Shown: positions 12,569-23,696, counted from the first letter of the stretch. The stretch is 64,000 nucleotides of DNA from Nymphaea colorata (GCF_008831285.2 NC_045144.1:11015672-11079671), one strand, 5' to 3'. Notes: generated by a model not told the origin, from the letters alone. Program-made: numbers and translations.

Positions 12569-13222
12569 GAATTGAATGGGAGCTAACAAGCACTTTTACT
12601 TCTTTCAGACGTTCAAAAGAAAACACCAACATAAGCCTTCATAAATTAGCTGTCAAATCCGTTGGGCGTACCTTTCCAACCTTGAGTTCCAGACACCTAT
12701 AAACATAGTCCTTGTGTGGTTATACTGGAATTATCACGAAGGTAGGCAGCTTTGCCTGAAAGGTCAGTCAGTCAAATGTTATTCAGCCTTCTGTTTACCT
12801 GCTGAAACCAGGCTTTCATAGGATTGCGCATGTTGGCCCACTATGTACCTACAAGATTTCTAGCAGACGCAAGATGTTTCATTGGCAATTCTCAGGCCCA
12901 GTTTCCATTGAATAGCATTTGGTAAAAAAAATTACTTGTAACAGATGTACATCTTTTTCCCCTTTGGTCAATTTTCCTGGTATGGTGATACTTTTACAAC
13001 AAAAACAAGGGAAAAAAATGAAAGGTCCTATTTCATATAATCCCAATTGACAGATTACCTGATTTCCCTTCACAATTTGCTATTGACGAGGGAAACAGGC
13101 TCATTCAGAAGCATTCATCAATTGGTAACTCGCTTGCTGCTGAACATTTAATCTAAAAGCAAAAGCCAAAGCTAGTACAACTGAAATGAGAGGGAGAGAG
13201 AGACAGCAAGAGAGAGAGAGAA
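12569..13222 (-). other. Probable 3-prime UTR and downstream flank of the 81-residue gene
   Basis: No other gene is seen here. On the minus strand this follows the stop codon at 13223. It starts with a GA/TC-rich run (13185-13220) and becomes AT-rich. No canonical AATAAA was found, which is common in plants. Confidence 0.4.
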
Positions 13223-13358
13223 TCAATCATCCTTCCATCTCTTCAGCATCTTGGCAGCCCAACGTCGAACTCGTCGCTTTAAAGTGAAACCAACAAAAAC
13301 ACCAATGATAAAGCTGAGAGCACAAGCCTTCGAGCAAGTTGCCAACGACACAGTTTTC
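13223..13358 (-). CDS. Small single-pass membrane protein, exon 2 (C-terminal half)
   Basis: Last exon of a predicted 81-residue protein. It follows a good acceptor (ttcttctttacag, ending at 13359) and supplies the last base of codon 37, residues 38-81 and the stop TGA (13223-13225). It encodes one hydrophobic segment, about residues 48-63 (ACALSFIIGVFVGFTL), and a strongly basic tail, KRRVRRWAAKMLKRWKDD. One membrane span with a basic tail suggests a membrane-anchored protein with the C-terminus on the cytosolic or stromal side. I believe similar basic tails end small uncharacterised plant proteins, but cannot name the family or a function. The exon is intact, unlike nearly everything around it, and its phase fits exon 1 at 23587-23696. 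Confidence 0.72.
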
Positions 13359-14148
13359 CTGTAAAGAAGAAATACATCGGAAGTCACAAGATTTGCCTTG
13401 CAAATGGATTTGGTCAATGGAGGGGCACAACAGCAAAAAGCTGGGAGAATACATTAATGGTGTCTTCTGCTCATTAGCAATGATTAAGAAAGAGTGAATT
13501 CAAACAATAAAAGTAAGAAAACATAGTGGCAGATACATTCACATAAAATACTATACAAAGTGTTCCTAAGGATGCATTTTCCTCCAGAAAGGGGTTCAGA
13601 TGCAAGGGAAACCCAAATTCCAATTGATAACAAAAGAATTGAAGCTTCAGGTATAGACATGCCACCTCATGCTACATTAAGATGTACAAGGCAAAACAGC
13701 AGGCTTTCTAAAGAGGCAGAATCCCAAAGCACGGACAGGTCACAGACATCTGGCAAAATGCTTATCCATAGCTTCATAAAAAAATTACAATCAACATGTT
13801 CAAGTGGGGAAAAATCAAAACAAAAAAGGATATCCTCATGGACCAACCAACCACAACACAGTTAAAATGCAACAAATTGTCTCAAGCAGAGCCACTGGTG
13901 CTAGGGAAAAAATGACTGTAAAATATTTGTACTAGACTTGCCAAATACTTCCTTTATCGTGTTAAAATACAATACATTAAAGGGATTCTCAATAGACACC
14001 ACAGCGATCAAAACTATACGACATCACCACGAGAAAATTAAAGAAGTCACCAATGTGACCATATACACGAAAAATGTACAACCACTGTTCAGATTTCGGC
14101 ATATTCAGAAGCAACTGCTCAACCTTTACAAAGCTTATCTCTAGCCAC

Positions 14149-14452
14149 CTAAATTTTGCGCGGCAAATTCTCAAGCAGCCGCTCTAACTCACCACCATTA
14201 AGATAACCTACATGACCAGCCAAACCCATGATTAACTGGTGTAACTTTACCATAGTTCCCCACCCAATGGAATAATCCAGGACTCTCTCATCTCCCAGAC
14301 GCTCCTCATACTATTTTGGGACCAAGAAGACTAACAATGGCAGTGTAACTACATTCTTGCTTTGGAGCTTATCAGCCTGGGTCACACATTTTGATACATA
14401 TGCATCCATAGCAGCCAAATATGAGTATAGAGATGGGACCATGCATGAAATA
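14149..14452 (-). pseudogene. Fragment of an unrecognised protein gene, C-terminal part with in-frame stop
   Basis: On the minus strand a protein-like frame of about 100 codons runs from a possible acceptor (cag before 14452) to a stop at 14149-14151. It contains YSYLAAMDAYVSK, ADKLQSKNVVTLPLLVFL, then after an in-frame TAG (14311-14313) ERLGDERVLDYSIGWGTMVK, LHQLIMGLAGHVGYLNGGEL and ERLLENLPRKI. It reads too well to be chance. I do not recognise the family with confidence. The TAG and the lack of upstream exons suggest a truncated copy stranded in the intron. The sequence after the stop looks like a transcribed trailer, so a retrocopy is possible. Alternatively it is an old terminal exon of the host gene, since its phase (2) also fits exon 1. 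Confidence 0.6.
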
Positions 14453-15075
14453 CTGGTATGCAAATGCAAGGGCATGAAAGACATCATGTATGTTTTCATG
14501 TTTTAAAATTTAAGTGTTACAACAAGATACTAATACATTTCATCTCTCAAAATTTAACTGTTATTACAAGACACAAATACATTTAAAAGTTCCTCAAAAT
14601 CACATCTCATAATTAACCATACTAAAAGATTTGTATGGATTCCCAGAATGGGCACATGCAAAATTGTAAAGAAGTTAAACAGTTGCTATCCTTTTGAAAC
14701 AATATCCTCCATTTGAGTTGCTAGCGTTCGTAGTCATCAACTTAACGTGATTTGATGGCAACATGACCTGATGGTTGAGAAGAGGGCACACACATGTTCA
14801 TAGATGAGCTAGATTGCAGCGACAGATCTAACTTTATGGATGAGCTTGAACAACCCAAACCTATGGGTGTGAAAAGAAAATAGCCAAAATTGAATGCACA
14901 TATTGGATTTTACAACTCCTAAATTTAATCAATCTAAAACTCATTGATGTTTTAAACCATCATAAACTTCAATACCTGCACTGTTAGAATGCATCTTTTT
15001 CTCACCCCTATAGATTTGGGTCTTTTGAGTTCATCCCTGAAGACAAAAAGAATTGACCAAAATGCGGCCAAATGG

Positions 15076-15112
<37 letters not shown>

Positions 15113-15190
15113 TATATATATATATATATATATATAGATATATATATATATATAGATATATATATATATATATATATATAGATATATATA
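15076..15190. repeat. (TA)n microsatellite with interspersed GATA
   Basis: About 115 bp of TA repeat interrupted at intervals by gata, followed by a (GA)n run (15191-15220). Confidence 0.95.
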
Positions 15191-15242
15191 GACACAGAGA
15201 GAGAGAGAGGGAGAGGAAAGTTCGTATATCTGACAACACTTC

Positions 15243-15584
15243 GGTCAGGGGCAAAAACCAAACCTTCTAAATTCTTGTCAAAAATCATTTTAAACAAAAT
15301 ATGAACATCCTACTACGTTTGTAAATGCCTAATTCAACATAAAACATGTTTTCATTCAATTGTTTTTAAGAAAAACACTTATTTTTCTACTATCAAAACT
15401 TTGGTGTCATAAGAGCTGTTTTTTTTTTTATTACTAGAAAAACATGTTAAAGTCAAAAAATGACTGAATTAGTGTACGATTCTCACAAAAACATTACTAA
15501 GATTAAGATCTACCTAAGGGTTAGATTATACAAAGAAAATACTTTAGCAATCAATTTTTAGTGGTCTGGTTTTTGTCCCTGACC
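15243..15584. mobile_element. MITE, copy A, lying between TA/GA microsatellites
   Basis: A 342-bp AT-rich element with 22-bp terminal inverted repeats (15243-15264 and 15563-15584) that match at 20 of 22 positions; the core is caaaaacca. It is noncoding. A (TA)n-(GA)n tract lies to its left and (TA)n to its right. The superfamily is not clear because the flanks are too simple to show a target duplication. Confidence 0.7.
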
Positions 15585-15601
15585 TAATGATCTCGGATCT
15601 A

Positions 15602-15603
<2 letters not shown>

Positions 15604-15649
<46 letters not shown>

Positions 15650-15650
15650 G
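15604..15650. repeat. (TA)n-(GA)n microsatellite between the two MITE copies
   Basis: About 28 bp of TA then about 18 bp of GA. Confidence 0.95.
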
Positions 15651-15654
15651 AATT

Positions 15655-15973
15655 GGTAAAAGCCAGACCCTTTAATTTTTTGGTAAAAAAAATAAAAATA
15701 AAACATAAACATCCTAATATATTTATAAAAACTATTTTGATATGAAACATGCTTTGAATCATGTTGTTTTTATGAAAAACGTTGATTTTCTATTAAATGT
15801 TGATGCTATGGGAGCCATTTATTTTTGCTTCTCATAAAAACACTATTAAAACCTAATCAACTTAATATATATTTTGCATCAACTTATCCTTAAGATCATA
15901 TTGGTAAGGTTAGACTTAAAAAAAAAGACACTTTAAATATCATATTTAGAGGGTCTGGTTTTTGTCTCTGATC
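15655..15973. mobile_element. MITE, copy B, same family and orientation as copy A
   Basis: The interior aligns by eye with copy A (aacatcctaatat, gaaacatgctttg, ttttatgaaaaac). The right terminus (15952-15973) matches the right terminus of A closely; the left keeps only the aaaagccagacc core. (TA)n-(GA)n flanks it on the left and (TA)n on the right (about 16001-16013), the same arrangement as copy A. Confidence 0.65.
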
Positions 15974-16140
15974 TATTCATCTGGTTTCTACCAGTCACTC
16001 ATATATATATATAGTGATATTTTTGATAATTTCTTGATAAGAACATTTTATTTCTTTTTGGTGATAAAATCATGATATTTACAAAACATCACCAATCTTT
16101 GTGGCTATAAGATGTGTTTGTGCACATCCGTGTATGCGTG

Positions 16141-16255
16141 TAAGTTGCATGTGTGAGATCCTAACTTCTACAACCTTAACTCACTGGTCTCAGTAAGTTG
16201 CATGTGTGAGATCCTAACTTCTACAATCCTAGCAACCTTAACTCACTGGTCTCAG
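16141..16255. repeat. Tandem duplication, 53/62 bp
   Basis: 16141-16193 is repeated at 16194-16255. The second copy has nine extra bases (tcctagcaa); otherwise the copies are identical. The extra block repeats caa at its edges, consistent with slippage. Confidence 0.9.
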
Positions 16256-18157
16256 TGTATGTGCATACTCGTACGCATGAAATCTTAAATTCTATAATCT
16301 TGACAATTTTAGCTGATTGATTTATCTTTCTCCTCATTCAATGTTTTTATGTTACATAAAATATAGAGATAGTTACACGTTTTGGATTGCATCCAATTTC
16401 TGATCTTATTGTACACCAGCTTATATGTACATATATAGATCCAGCGTATAAAATATTGCCAGAACAAGACCAGAAAATGTTTATAAACTGATGTATTAAT
16501 AAAATGGGAAAAGGCAAATATGCACATGCATATAGATTGAAAATGATTCTGTGAGCTGGTGTATTCATAAAATGTGGAAAACAAACAAACAACTTTTTCT
16601 CAGGGCATACACACACAGATATAAAAATAAACAAAGAACTATACATGTGTATGTGTACTAAAGAAATATGAAAAATATGCCCATTAACTGTGAGTCACTC
16701 AACCAATTTGATTGGATGATTCAAATGTGCTTTTCAAAGTAAAAGATTTGGCTGTCCAAAATTGGTTGTCTGTGGCTGTTCACATTCTTTTATTTCAGAG
16801 ACTTAACCATTTGGAGACACCTACAATGTCCGAAAACATATCAATGAAAAAGCAACAAGAATTTTTGGATGTACAAATTGGATTTATGTACACGAAACAC
16901 CAAAGACTTAATTTATCAACTCTTATAAAATCCAAGCAAACCATCAGTTTTTTTACTTACGTCAGAAGACTTAATAGTTTTAGACTTTCTGCATCCATTT
17001 ATGCAGTTGAATTTAGGAAGAATGACCAGAAAGTGGCTGCAAACAAATGTGGTTGCTAAGGTTCACACTGCTGGGGAAATTACCATTAGACAAGCAAATA
17101 TGTGGATGCCAAATCCAAGGCTCATATATATATATATATATAGCTGTTTACTTCACTTATGAACTCGGATGACCCAAACGTATACAGCTCGAAAAAAAGC
17201 CAAAATCCTAGATTGAGTTTTATAAGGTTTTAAAATCAATGGTTTTAAATGTATTGTAAATTGGGGTGATAATATCCAATCAGAGGATCAAATTTCAGCT
17301 TTCTTCCCAAAACCCATATATTCAAGCCATCCAAACTCATCCATGAAGTTCGATTGCAAACTCTGACCAGAATCTAATGGAATTGGTCAAAAGCACAAAG
17401 TATTGATTGATCAAATCCATGATTTCTTTGAAAATCATTTTTTTTTATTTGGACATCTGAAACACCTTTGTCTCTCTCATTATTAAATGTTCACATTATG
17501 TAATGCGTGGTGTTAAATATGAGTACATGTGTGCACTGGTTTCAACCATCTGATCATGTCAATTGTTACTACCAAACTCAAATGGAAGATGTCAAGTAAA
17601 TAACGTAACTGCTACTCAACTCATTAATCAGCAATTTTGCATGTGGCTATTTGTTAGTTGGTCAATCATATTAATCGTTAATGTCTGCATACAAGTCCTC
17701 ATACTTAGCACTGATCATATTCCAGAAACCTTCAAGGTTTGCATCATGCATTCACAACCATCTGATCAATTGGTCAAATCGTTAACACAATCTGAAAGAT
17801 GTGATTCCTACAGTTTATTTAATAAACACAAAGTTTTGAATCACATTATTTGCACAACAAAGGAGATCAAAGGGTCCATGACCTAACAAAACTTGATGTG
17901 TTAAAAAAAAAATTATTTTCAAGAAAATGATCAAAAGCATGATTTTCAATAAGAAAACCATATCCATACCATTAGATTTAGTGAAATAATTATATTTTAG
18001 CCTAGGCAGATAAGGCCAAACTAAAACTAGAGGGACACCATTCAATTTCTATATATACCAAAATTTTTCCTGCCTTAAGCCATCCAGTTAAATGATTGAC
18101 TTATCAAAACAACTTGATAGATAGATAGGTGATTTAGAAAACACTAAGTTTTGAATA
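16256..18157. other. Intronic AT-rich sequence, no gene seen
   Basis: A 115-codon plus frame at 16712-17059 starts at TTG and has no recognisable domain. A short (TA)n lies at 17126-17141. The phrase gacccaaac-(c/g)-tat recurs at about 14848 and 17171, so a dispersed repeat may be present at both places. Confidence 0.4.
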
Positions 18158-18166
18158 GCATTATTC
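18158..18166. repeat. Left target duplication of the enclosing TIR element
   Basis: gcattattc, identical to 19326-19334. One further base upstream also matches. Nine bp is typical of Mutator-like elements. Confidence 0.7.
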
Positions 18167-18192
18167 CTATGTCACATGGGTATGGGTGTGGG

Positions 18193-18675
18193 TAGAGTGA
18201 ACATGATACGAGTTGAGCCTGAGTTTAGCCAGCTCGAGCTCGGCTCGACTAATGAAACCTCGAGCTCGAGCTCGAGAATAGCTCGACAGAAGCAGCTCTA
18301 GCTCGACTCGGCAGTTACATGTTGAGCTCGAGCTCGACTCGATTAAGGGTCGACAAACTCGTTTGAATATATGGACTATTACTTTGCTATAAATCGAGCT
18401 TGACTCAATTAAGGCTTGACAAACTTGAATGAGCTTTTGTAAAATTTAGATAAGTAATTAACGTCAATATACCGGTTTTTTAATTAAAAAAATGAGTCGG
18501 ATATTTAAAAAATCGCTACACATCATTTTCGAGCCAAGTCGAGCTTTAACAGTTCGAGTTCAGTCTAACTCGATTATTTGAACAAGTCGACTCATGAACT
18601 TGAGCTCGGCTTGAACTCGTTCACGAGCCGAGCTTTAATGAGCCGAGTTCGAGCTCGACTCGTTGCTCACCTCTA
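18193..18675. mobile_element. 483-bp hAT-type MITE with perfect 8-bp target duplication
   Basis: The ends are tagagtgaacatgatacgag (left) and, reverse-complemented, tagaggtgagcaacgagtcg (right). Exact 8-bp duplications ggtgtggg flank it at 18185-18192 and 18676-18683. The inside is packed with gagctcga/gactcga words like the ends of the larger hAT at 6780-11850, and is noncoding. The intact duplication means this insertion is younger than that hAT. Confidence 0.92.
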
Positions 18676-18732
18676 GGTGTGGGTGCGGGTACAGGTGCGG
18701 CCGTGCGGGTACAGCTGGTTGTACCCGTACAT

Positions 18733-18739
<7 letters not shown>

Positions 18740-18772
<33 letters not shown>
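18740..18772. repeat. (AT)n microsatellite
   Basis: About 33 bp of alternating AT followed by a short CA run, inside the enclosing TIR element. Confidence 0.95.
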
Positions 18773-18775
<3 letters not shown>

Positions 18776-19325
18776 AACACACACAAAATATGAAAAAATA
18801 CATTCATTAAGATTACAATCCAATACAATGCATATAATTATATTGTAATGTATTGAACATATAAATTCTATGTTGTATATTGAACATATAAGTATAGATA
18901 CAGCAATATATAACAACATGTATGCAGTTGCAGTCACGAAAGTGGAAAAGAGAACACGACAGTTGTAATGTGTTGTAGAATGGAAGGACTTAAATCATTG
19001 GCCAATGAAAAGTGGGAAAAGAAGCAAGGAAAAAATGACATGAAAGATGGAGATGAAGATGATGCGGGGACAAGGTAAAGGAGAGGAGCAGTTGGCTAAA
19101 AAAGGAAGTCAAAGAGGAGTCGGTCACTGAAAAAAGGTACCAAAAAATGGATGAAAAGGAGTTAGTCAGCGCTGACCGTGTCCAGAAAAGGTCGGATACG
19201 ACCTTGGTACATTGACCATACCCGACACCACCAGGCACCGTGACGAAGGCATGTCTATACCCACACCCGTGTCTAGGCAAGTCGACACCGATACTTCAGG
19301 TGCACAGGCACACCCGTGTATCAGA

Positions 19326-19334
19326 GCATTATTC
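19326..19334. repeat. Right target duplication of the enclosing TIR element
   Basis: gcattattc, the partner of 18158-18166. Confidence 0.7.
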
Positions 19335-19949
19335 TATAGTGCAAAAGGGAAAATCAATGCCACAGAAATCAATAGTTGAAAACACATCAAAGCTTGAAGG
19401 TCAGAAAATGATAATTTGATTTCTTCAAATATAACCAAAAAACATGATTTTAACAAAAAGAAATGAGCTAAACCTAGCCATGCCATGAATTCGTAAAGTT
19501 GAATTTTAGTCTAAGCCACACCAAAACCTCAGAAACAACAAATTCTACTTAGAATGCTTGCAAGTTGCAACACATCTTTTTTACCCTAGAAAAGGTCGTT
19601 CCACTCATAACATTCTACAAAGGAAAAAGTGAGTGGTGGCTTTAGTGGGTATCAATTTCAAGAGTTCACTGTAACAGATATCACTCCTGATTTTTTGTCA
19701 GCAAAACTTTTCTCTGCATTAACAAGGACATTTATTTTCTCAATAAAATCTCAAAAAATGTGCAAAATTCAAAGCATCTAAAAATAGAGAAGAAAATAAT
19801 ACAAAACAATATGAACGCTTTGAGTTTCTCTTGGCAGTTTCATCAAAATATTGCAATTTTTCTGTTTTTCCATTTTCCTTATTTTCCTATTTTTTGCATC
19901 TTTTTGAAAAAAAAATCTGGTATTTGTAGTGATATATATCTATATCGAT

Positions 19950-19995
19950 ATTCTCTCTCTCTCTCTATATATATATAGCACACACACATAAATAA

Positions 19996-20032
<37 letters not shown>

Positions 20033-20035
20033 TAA
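19950..20035. repeat. Compound (CT)n, (TA)n and CA microsatellite
   Basis: CT run (about 19951-19966), then TA, a short CACACA, then TA interrupted by tgta. Confidence 0.92.
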
Positions 20036-20389
20036 AGCAAAAAAGTATTGCCATTTTTAACGTGATATCATTGTATTTTGTTGGTTTCTAATATCTGCAA
20101 TTTTTTATGGCATTTTCTAAAAAGCTTCAAAACACATGCTCTTGTTGCCACTTAAAATGAACATGATGGCAAAAGACTAAAAATTTAAGGTAAACCTGAA
20201 TCTGAAAGTTAATTTTAAATGGTCAAAAGCGGCAAACTGGAAAGAAGGGAAAAAGAAAAGAGCATTTAGTGCTGGGTACTTGAGAAAGAATGATTCAGTT
20301 CCCTTTGAGGAAAACCTGCAATTAAAATCTGGGGAGGGGAAAATGGTGATTGTGATACTGAGTCCCTTTGGCTGACAAAAAGGAAGAAG

Positions 20390-20545
20390 ATAAAAAGAGA
20401 AAAGAGGAAAAATGAAGAAAGAAGAAGAAGAAGAAGGCAGAACAGCATGAATAAAGAAGAAAGGAATAACTGCATAAGCAGGAGAAAGAATAGAAAAAGA
20501 CAAGAAGAAGGAAACATGAATGTTGAGAGGGAGAGAGAAGAGAGA
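20390..20545 (+). repeat. Polypurine tract
   Basis: About 150 bp almost wholly A and G, with gaagaagaagaa and gagagaga runs. The Phe/Leu/Ser-rich minus-strand frames (20177-20517) are a by-product of it. Confidence 0.8.
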
Positions 20546-20679
20546 GGGCCGAATATGCAGAGTTCCTAAGATCAGGTTATATATATTACATATATACGTG
20601 TGTTTGTGTTTGTGTGTGTGTGTGTGCTTATCATAATCTAATCGTGCTCTCTCTCCCTATATTTTTGTTGTGTCTATAT

Positions 20680-22334
20680 CAATGTTGTAAAAGGCGATAA
20701 CGCGAGGCGAGGCGAGACGTTAATTGAAGTGTAAGCTTCACGGACAAATTTGTGAATTATATAATATTTATAGAAATAACAACAAAACTGAAAAAAGTGA
20801 CTACAATACTAAACAAATCAAAAAAGTGACTACAATAAAAAGTGCTTGCACAATTGGCACATAGCATCACCTGTCATAAACAGTTAAATGTCATAGAGAG
20901 AGAAACAAAATAGAATGTATATAGAAAACAAATCCAAACAACTTGGGTCTCAAAAGAAGTATAATATAAAGATAAAAGGGAGATTCTTCGGTGCATGGCT
21001 TGTTGTCTTGCTCATGTTTAGTAATTTAATGATGTTTTTAGTGAACATTGTAGTTAATTACCTTTTCAAGTCACCATTATGTGTTCAATATAATTCTTTA
21101 GATATAGGGTAATAAAAAATAGTACTTATATAATAATAAAAAAAGTAATTTTTAACTGTTTTTATCAGCAGAGATGCTTCTTAAAATGCATATATAACTT
21201 GTCAAACGGAAAGACGTTTTCTAAAAGTGTGGATTAAGTTTATAAATGATAGTAAGCAACTCATGCAAAGTCAAAACGAATATTCGCCCCCTAAGAATAC
21301 TCAACATGATTGCAATGGTGGGTAGATTGCCTCAAGCATGAAACGAGATCGAGGTCGCATTGAGGCTCAGCCTTGATGGTGTTCTTCTCAGGTTCCGCCT
21401 CTGTCAAAGTCACCCGAACTAGGAAAATTTTAGAAATTTAGGAAAACCTCCAAAAATCCTGAAAATCGGTCCACAGCTTGAGCACGAGGAGGGGATTGGA
21501 CGCCCCAAGTTTCAGCTCAATCCGATCAACCAAGGAGAATCGGGCCCCGTTTGAAGTTTGTTGTCGCCTGCAACTTCTGTTTTCAGAGCTCCACCGCCCA
21601 ATTCCACAGAAATGCCTCTTCCATGACAGATTCAGCTCCGAATCGATGAAATCCAACAATGAAATCACTTGCAATCAACAGATAATCAATTTAGACACAA
21701 AACCAAGTAGATAGTTCACCGGATTTCATGACAATCCCAATAATCTAACAAATATTGAGTCGCAGCCGCCACTGGCGGAGTCCATCACTGAAGCACCGCC
21801 GATTTCCACCGATTTCCGGCCGTTGCCTCCAGCTCCGCCGTCTGTGCTCCGATCAACCTCAAATTTAGTGGAGATGTTCGCCGGGATGTTGCGGATCTAA
21901 CCCCACCAAAAGCCCCTTGATCTGACCGTCCGATCACTGGAAAAGTCACCGGAATCAGAGACTGGTCTGCCGTAAAACAGAACAGCGCCTGATACTACTT
22001 CTACAGCTCGAATCCAGCTCAATCCGACTCCGATCTTCACAATTCTCGCTCCAACGAAAGATAAATCCAAGGAGAATCGATCAGAACCAAAACCCCCAAA
22101 AATGATCACCGATTGGGTCTCCAATCAAAGCTCGGTGTCAAAACCCCCAAAAATGATCACAGAATTTGTAATTTGTCCTTGAGGCGTGCTACATATGGAG
22201 GTGTACGCCTCTACCAAATGAGGCGCATGCTTCAAGGATGTGTGCGCCTCACTGCCTTGCCTCAAGGCGTTTTTTGTAAAAAACGCTCTGAGTCGTGTAT
22301 TTTGAGTGTGAAGCATATGCTTCTTATAACATTG
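20680..22334. mobile_element. 1.65-kb TIR element carrying gene-like sequence
   Basis: The ends are caatgttgtaaaaggcg and, reverse-complemented, caatgttataagaagca, 13 of 17 identical. Flanking octamers are gtctatat (20672-20679) and gtctatac (22335-22342), 7 of 8 identical. Subterminal zones are rich in aggcg/gcctc words. The middle (about 21360-22160) is clearly more GC-rich and looks like exon or leader sequence captured from a host gene, though no domain is recognised. No transposase is seen. An 8-bp duplication favours hAT. Confidence 0.72.
22089..22160. repeat. Short repeat, about 20-bp unit, period 51
   Basis: aaacccccaaaaatgatcac occurs at about 22090 and again at 22141, within the gene-like core of the TIR element. 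Confidence 0.85.
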
Positions 22335-22341
22335 GTCTATA

Positions 22342-22370
22342 CACACACACACACAAATACACACACATAA
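22342..22370. repeat. (CA)n microsatellite
   Basis: About 29 bp of CA with single interruptions, adjoining the right duplication of the TIR element. Confidence 0.9.
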
Positions 22371-23586
22371 ACAACAACCATTAGTTGTCCAAAACTAGTC
22401 ATCAACTAGCACGTGATTAGTCACTGACTTTAGGGCCAAACTGGGTTTGTCCTAAATACTTGTTGGTTGACAACCAACTGGACTGACTAGCCCACTAACT
22501 AGTTGGAATTCTAGTAGCAGTTTTTACAAGTGTTATTTGCTGAAACATAAACCTTACCTTTGTATTGTTTTGCAAATTAGCCTCTATCTTTTGCTAGTTC
22601 ATAGTGGTCCTTTGAAGAAAGGTGTTAAAGGAAACCATAGCTAGTGGAGTATTTTCACAACCTAGTGAAAGAATTCACGTCATTGTCTGCTCCAGTTTCC
22701 TAATGAGCATTTATATTTAGAGTGAAGTTTATGGTATCGGTTTGAAAGAATGAAATTATCATTAATGAATTTGGTGAATATCTTGTAGTAAGAATAAAGA
22801 TAAGCTGAAAGTGAAAGGATAATGGTGTACCCAATCATTTCTTAAGCTGGGCGCTAAAATCCTCCAGTGATATTAGAGAGAGCCAGAAATACCAGACCTT
22901 AAAGTAACCATCTAATTTACAAAACAACATGATACTGATGTAGGCAGAACTAAAAGAGATTGAGACCGAGGTCCCTCTTAATCTTAGCTACACGGTGCCC
23001 TCCTTTACTTAAATCTAGTTCTACTACTTTTACTACAAGTATGATCAGGAAACTAATCCGTCCAGGGCCATATCAAATGTCAGATTTTTAACACAGAGAC
23101 CGTATTGCTGGATTCATTTGAACTGATTAGAGGCATTTATTCCGTCTTTAACATTGAAATCAAATTATTCAATTTCTTCTATTAGAATAAAATCTTAAAC
23201 GATTTTCATACAGAGTTCTCTCAAATAATTCGTCGAAAAGTTTTTAGGCACAGAGTAACACATTTTTCCTCAACTGGAGAGGGACACGCTCCCTTTCTTT
23301 CCCAATCCAGGAGAGTTCAACAAACGACAGACTCCAACTCGTCTCTTGATGTTTCCCGTAACGACACACGTTTGAGATGTCATTAGAGCACATTTTCTCA
23401 CATTCATTTTTACATATGCTAAAACTGAAAGAACCCCCACTATTTGCAAATAACTCCCCCCCAGACATAGCGAAAATCCAACCAGCACAAATCTTGCAGA
23501 AAGGGCGAAAAAAAAAAAACCAAAATTCAAAGTTAATAGACAATGAAAGAAAGAAGATGAAATACAACAAGAGAGATTCTATATAC

Positions 23587-23696
23587 CCCGATGGTGAGCG
23601 CGCGACAACGTAGGAGCCGCCCGAAGAGTAGCTCGGCTGGGAGATGGAGGCATTTTCCGGCACCAGAGCTCGTAATCCTACCCGGAATTTGTCCAT
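23587..23696 (-). CDS. Small single-pass membrane protein, exon 1 (N-terminal half)
   Basis: The first exon starts at ATG (23696-23694) and encodes MDKFRVGLRALVPENASISQ followed by a Ser/Gly/Tyr-rich stretch ending ARSPS, plus two bases of codon 37. The donor GTATAT follows. With exon 2 it gives 81 residues. The N-terminal 40 residues have no signal peptide or membrane span, so the only anchor is in exon 2. The exon is GC-richer than its surroundings and free of stops. I chose this ATG because the frame is open from it to the donor and the splice phase fits exon 2. Alternative splicing to the fragment at 14452 would also be in phase but would meet a stop. Function unknown. Confidence 0.72.

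Larger units (their letters stand above)
18167..19325. mobile_element. TIR element with 9-bp duplication (Mutator-like?), split by a hAT MITE
   Basis: The outer ends are ctatgtcacatgggtatggg (left) and, reverse-complemented, tctgatacacgggtgtgcc (right), loosely matching. They are flanked by identical 9-10-bp words. Both subterminal zones are rich in gggtgtgggt-type words. Without the nested MITE the element is about 670 bp. No transposase is seen, so it is non-autonomous. The Mutator label rests only on duplication length. Confidence 0.6.
13359..23586 (-). other. 10.2-kb intron of the small membrane-protein gene
   Basis: GT donor at 23586-23585 (GTATAT) and AG acceptor at 13360-13359, phase 2 on both sides. 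It is filled with mobile DNA: a pseudogene fragment, two MITEs in TA microsatellites, a TIR element split by a hAT MITE, and a 1.65-kb TIR element. Stretches between them (16256-18157, 19335-19949, 22371-23586) hold no gene I recognise. An unseen extra exon is possible but not needed for an open frame. Confidence 0.6.

Noticed and set aside
16712-17059. 115-codon plus frame
   Set aside because: Starts at TTG, has no recognisable family and lies in transposon-rich intron sequence.
20177-20517. Phe/Leu/Ser-rich minus-strand frames of about 100 codons
   Set aside because: They arise from a polypurine tract on the plus strand; no domain and no splice context.
22411-22418. cacgtg G-box in the intron
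   Set aside because: A single 6-bp match with no nearby promoter.
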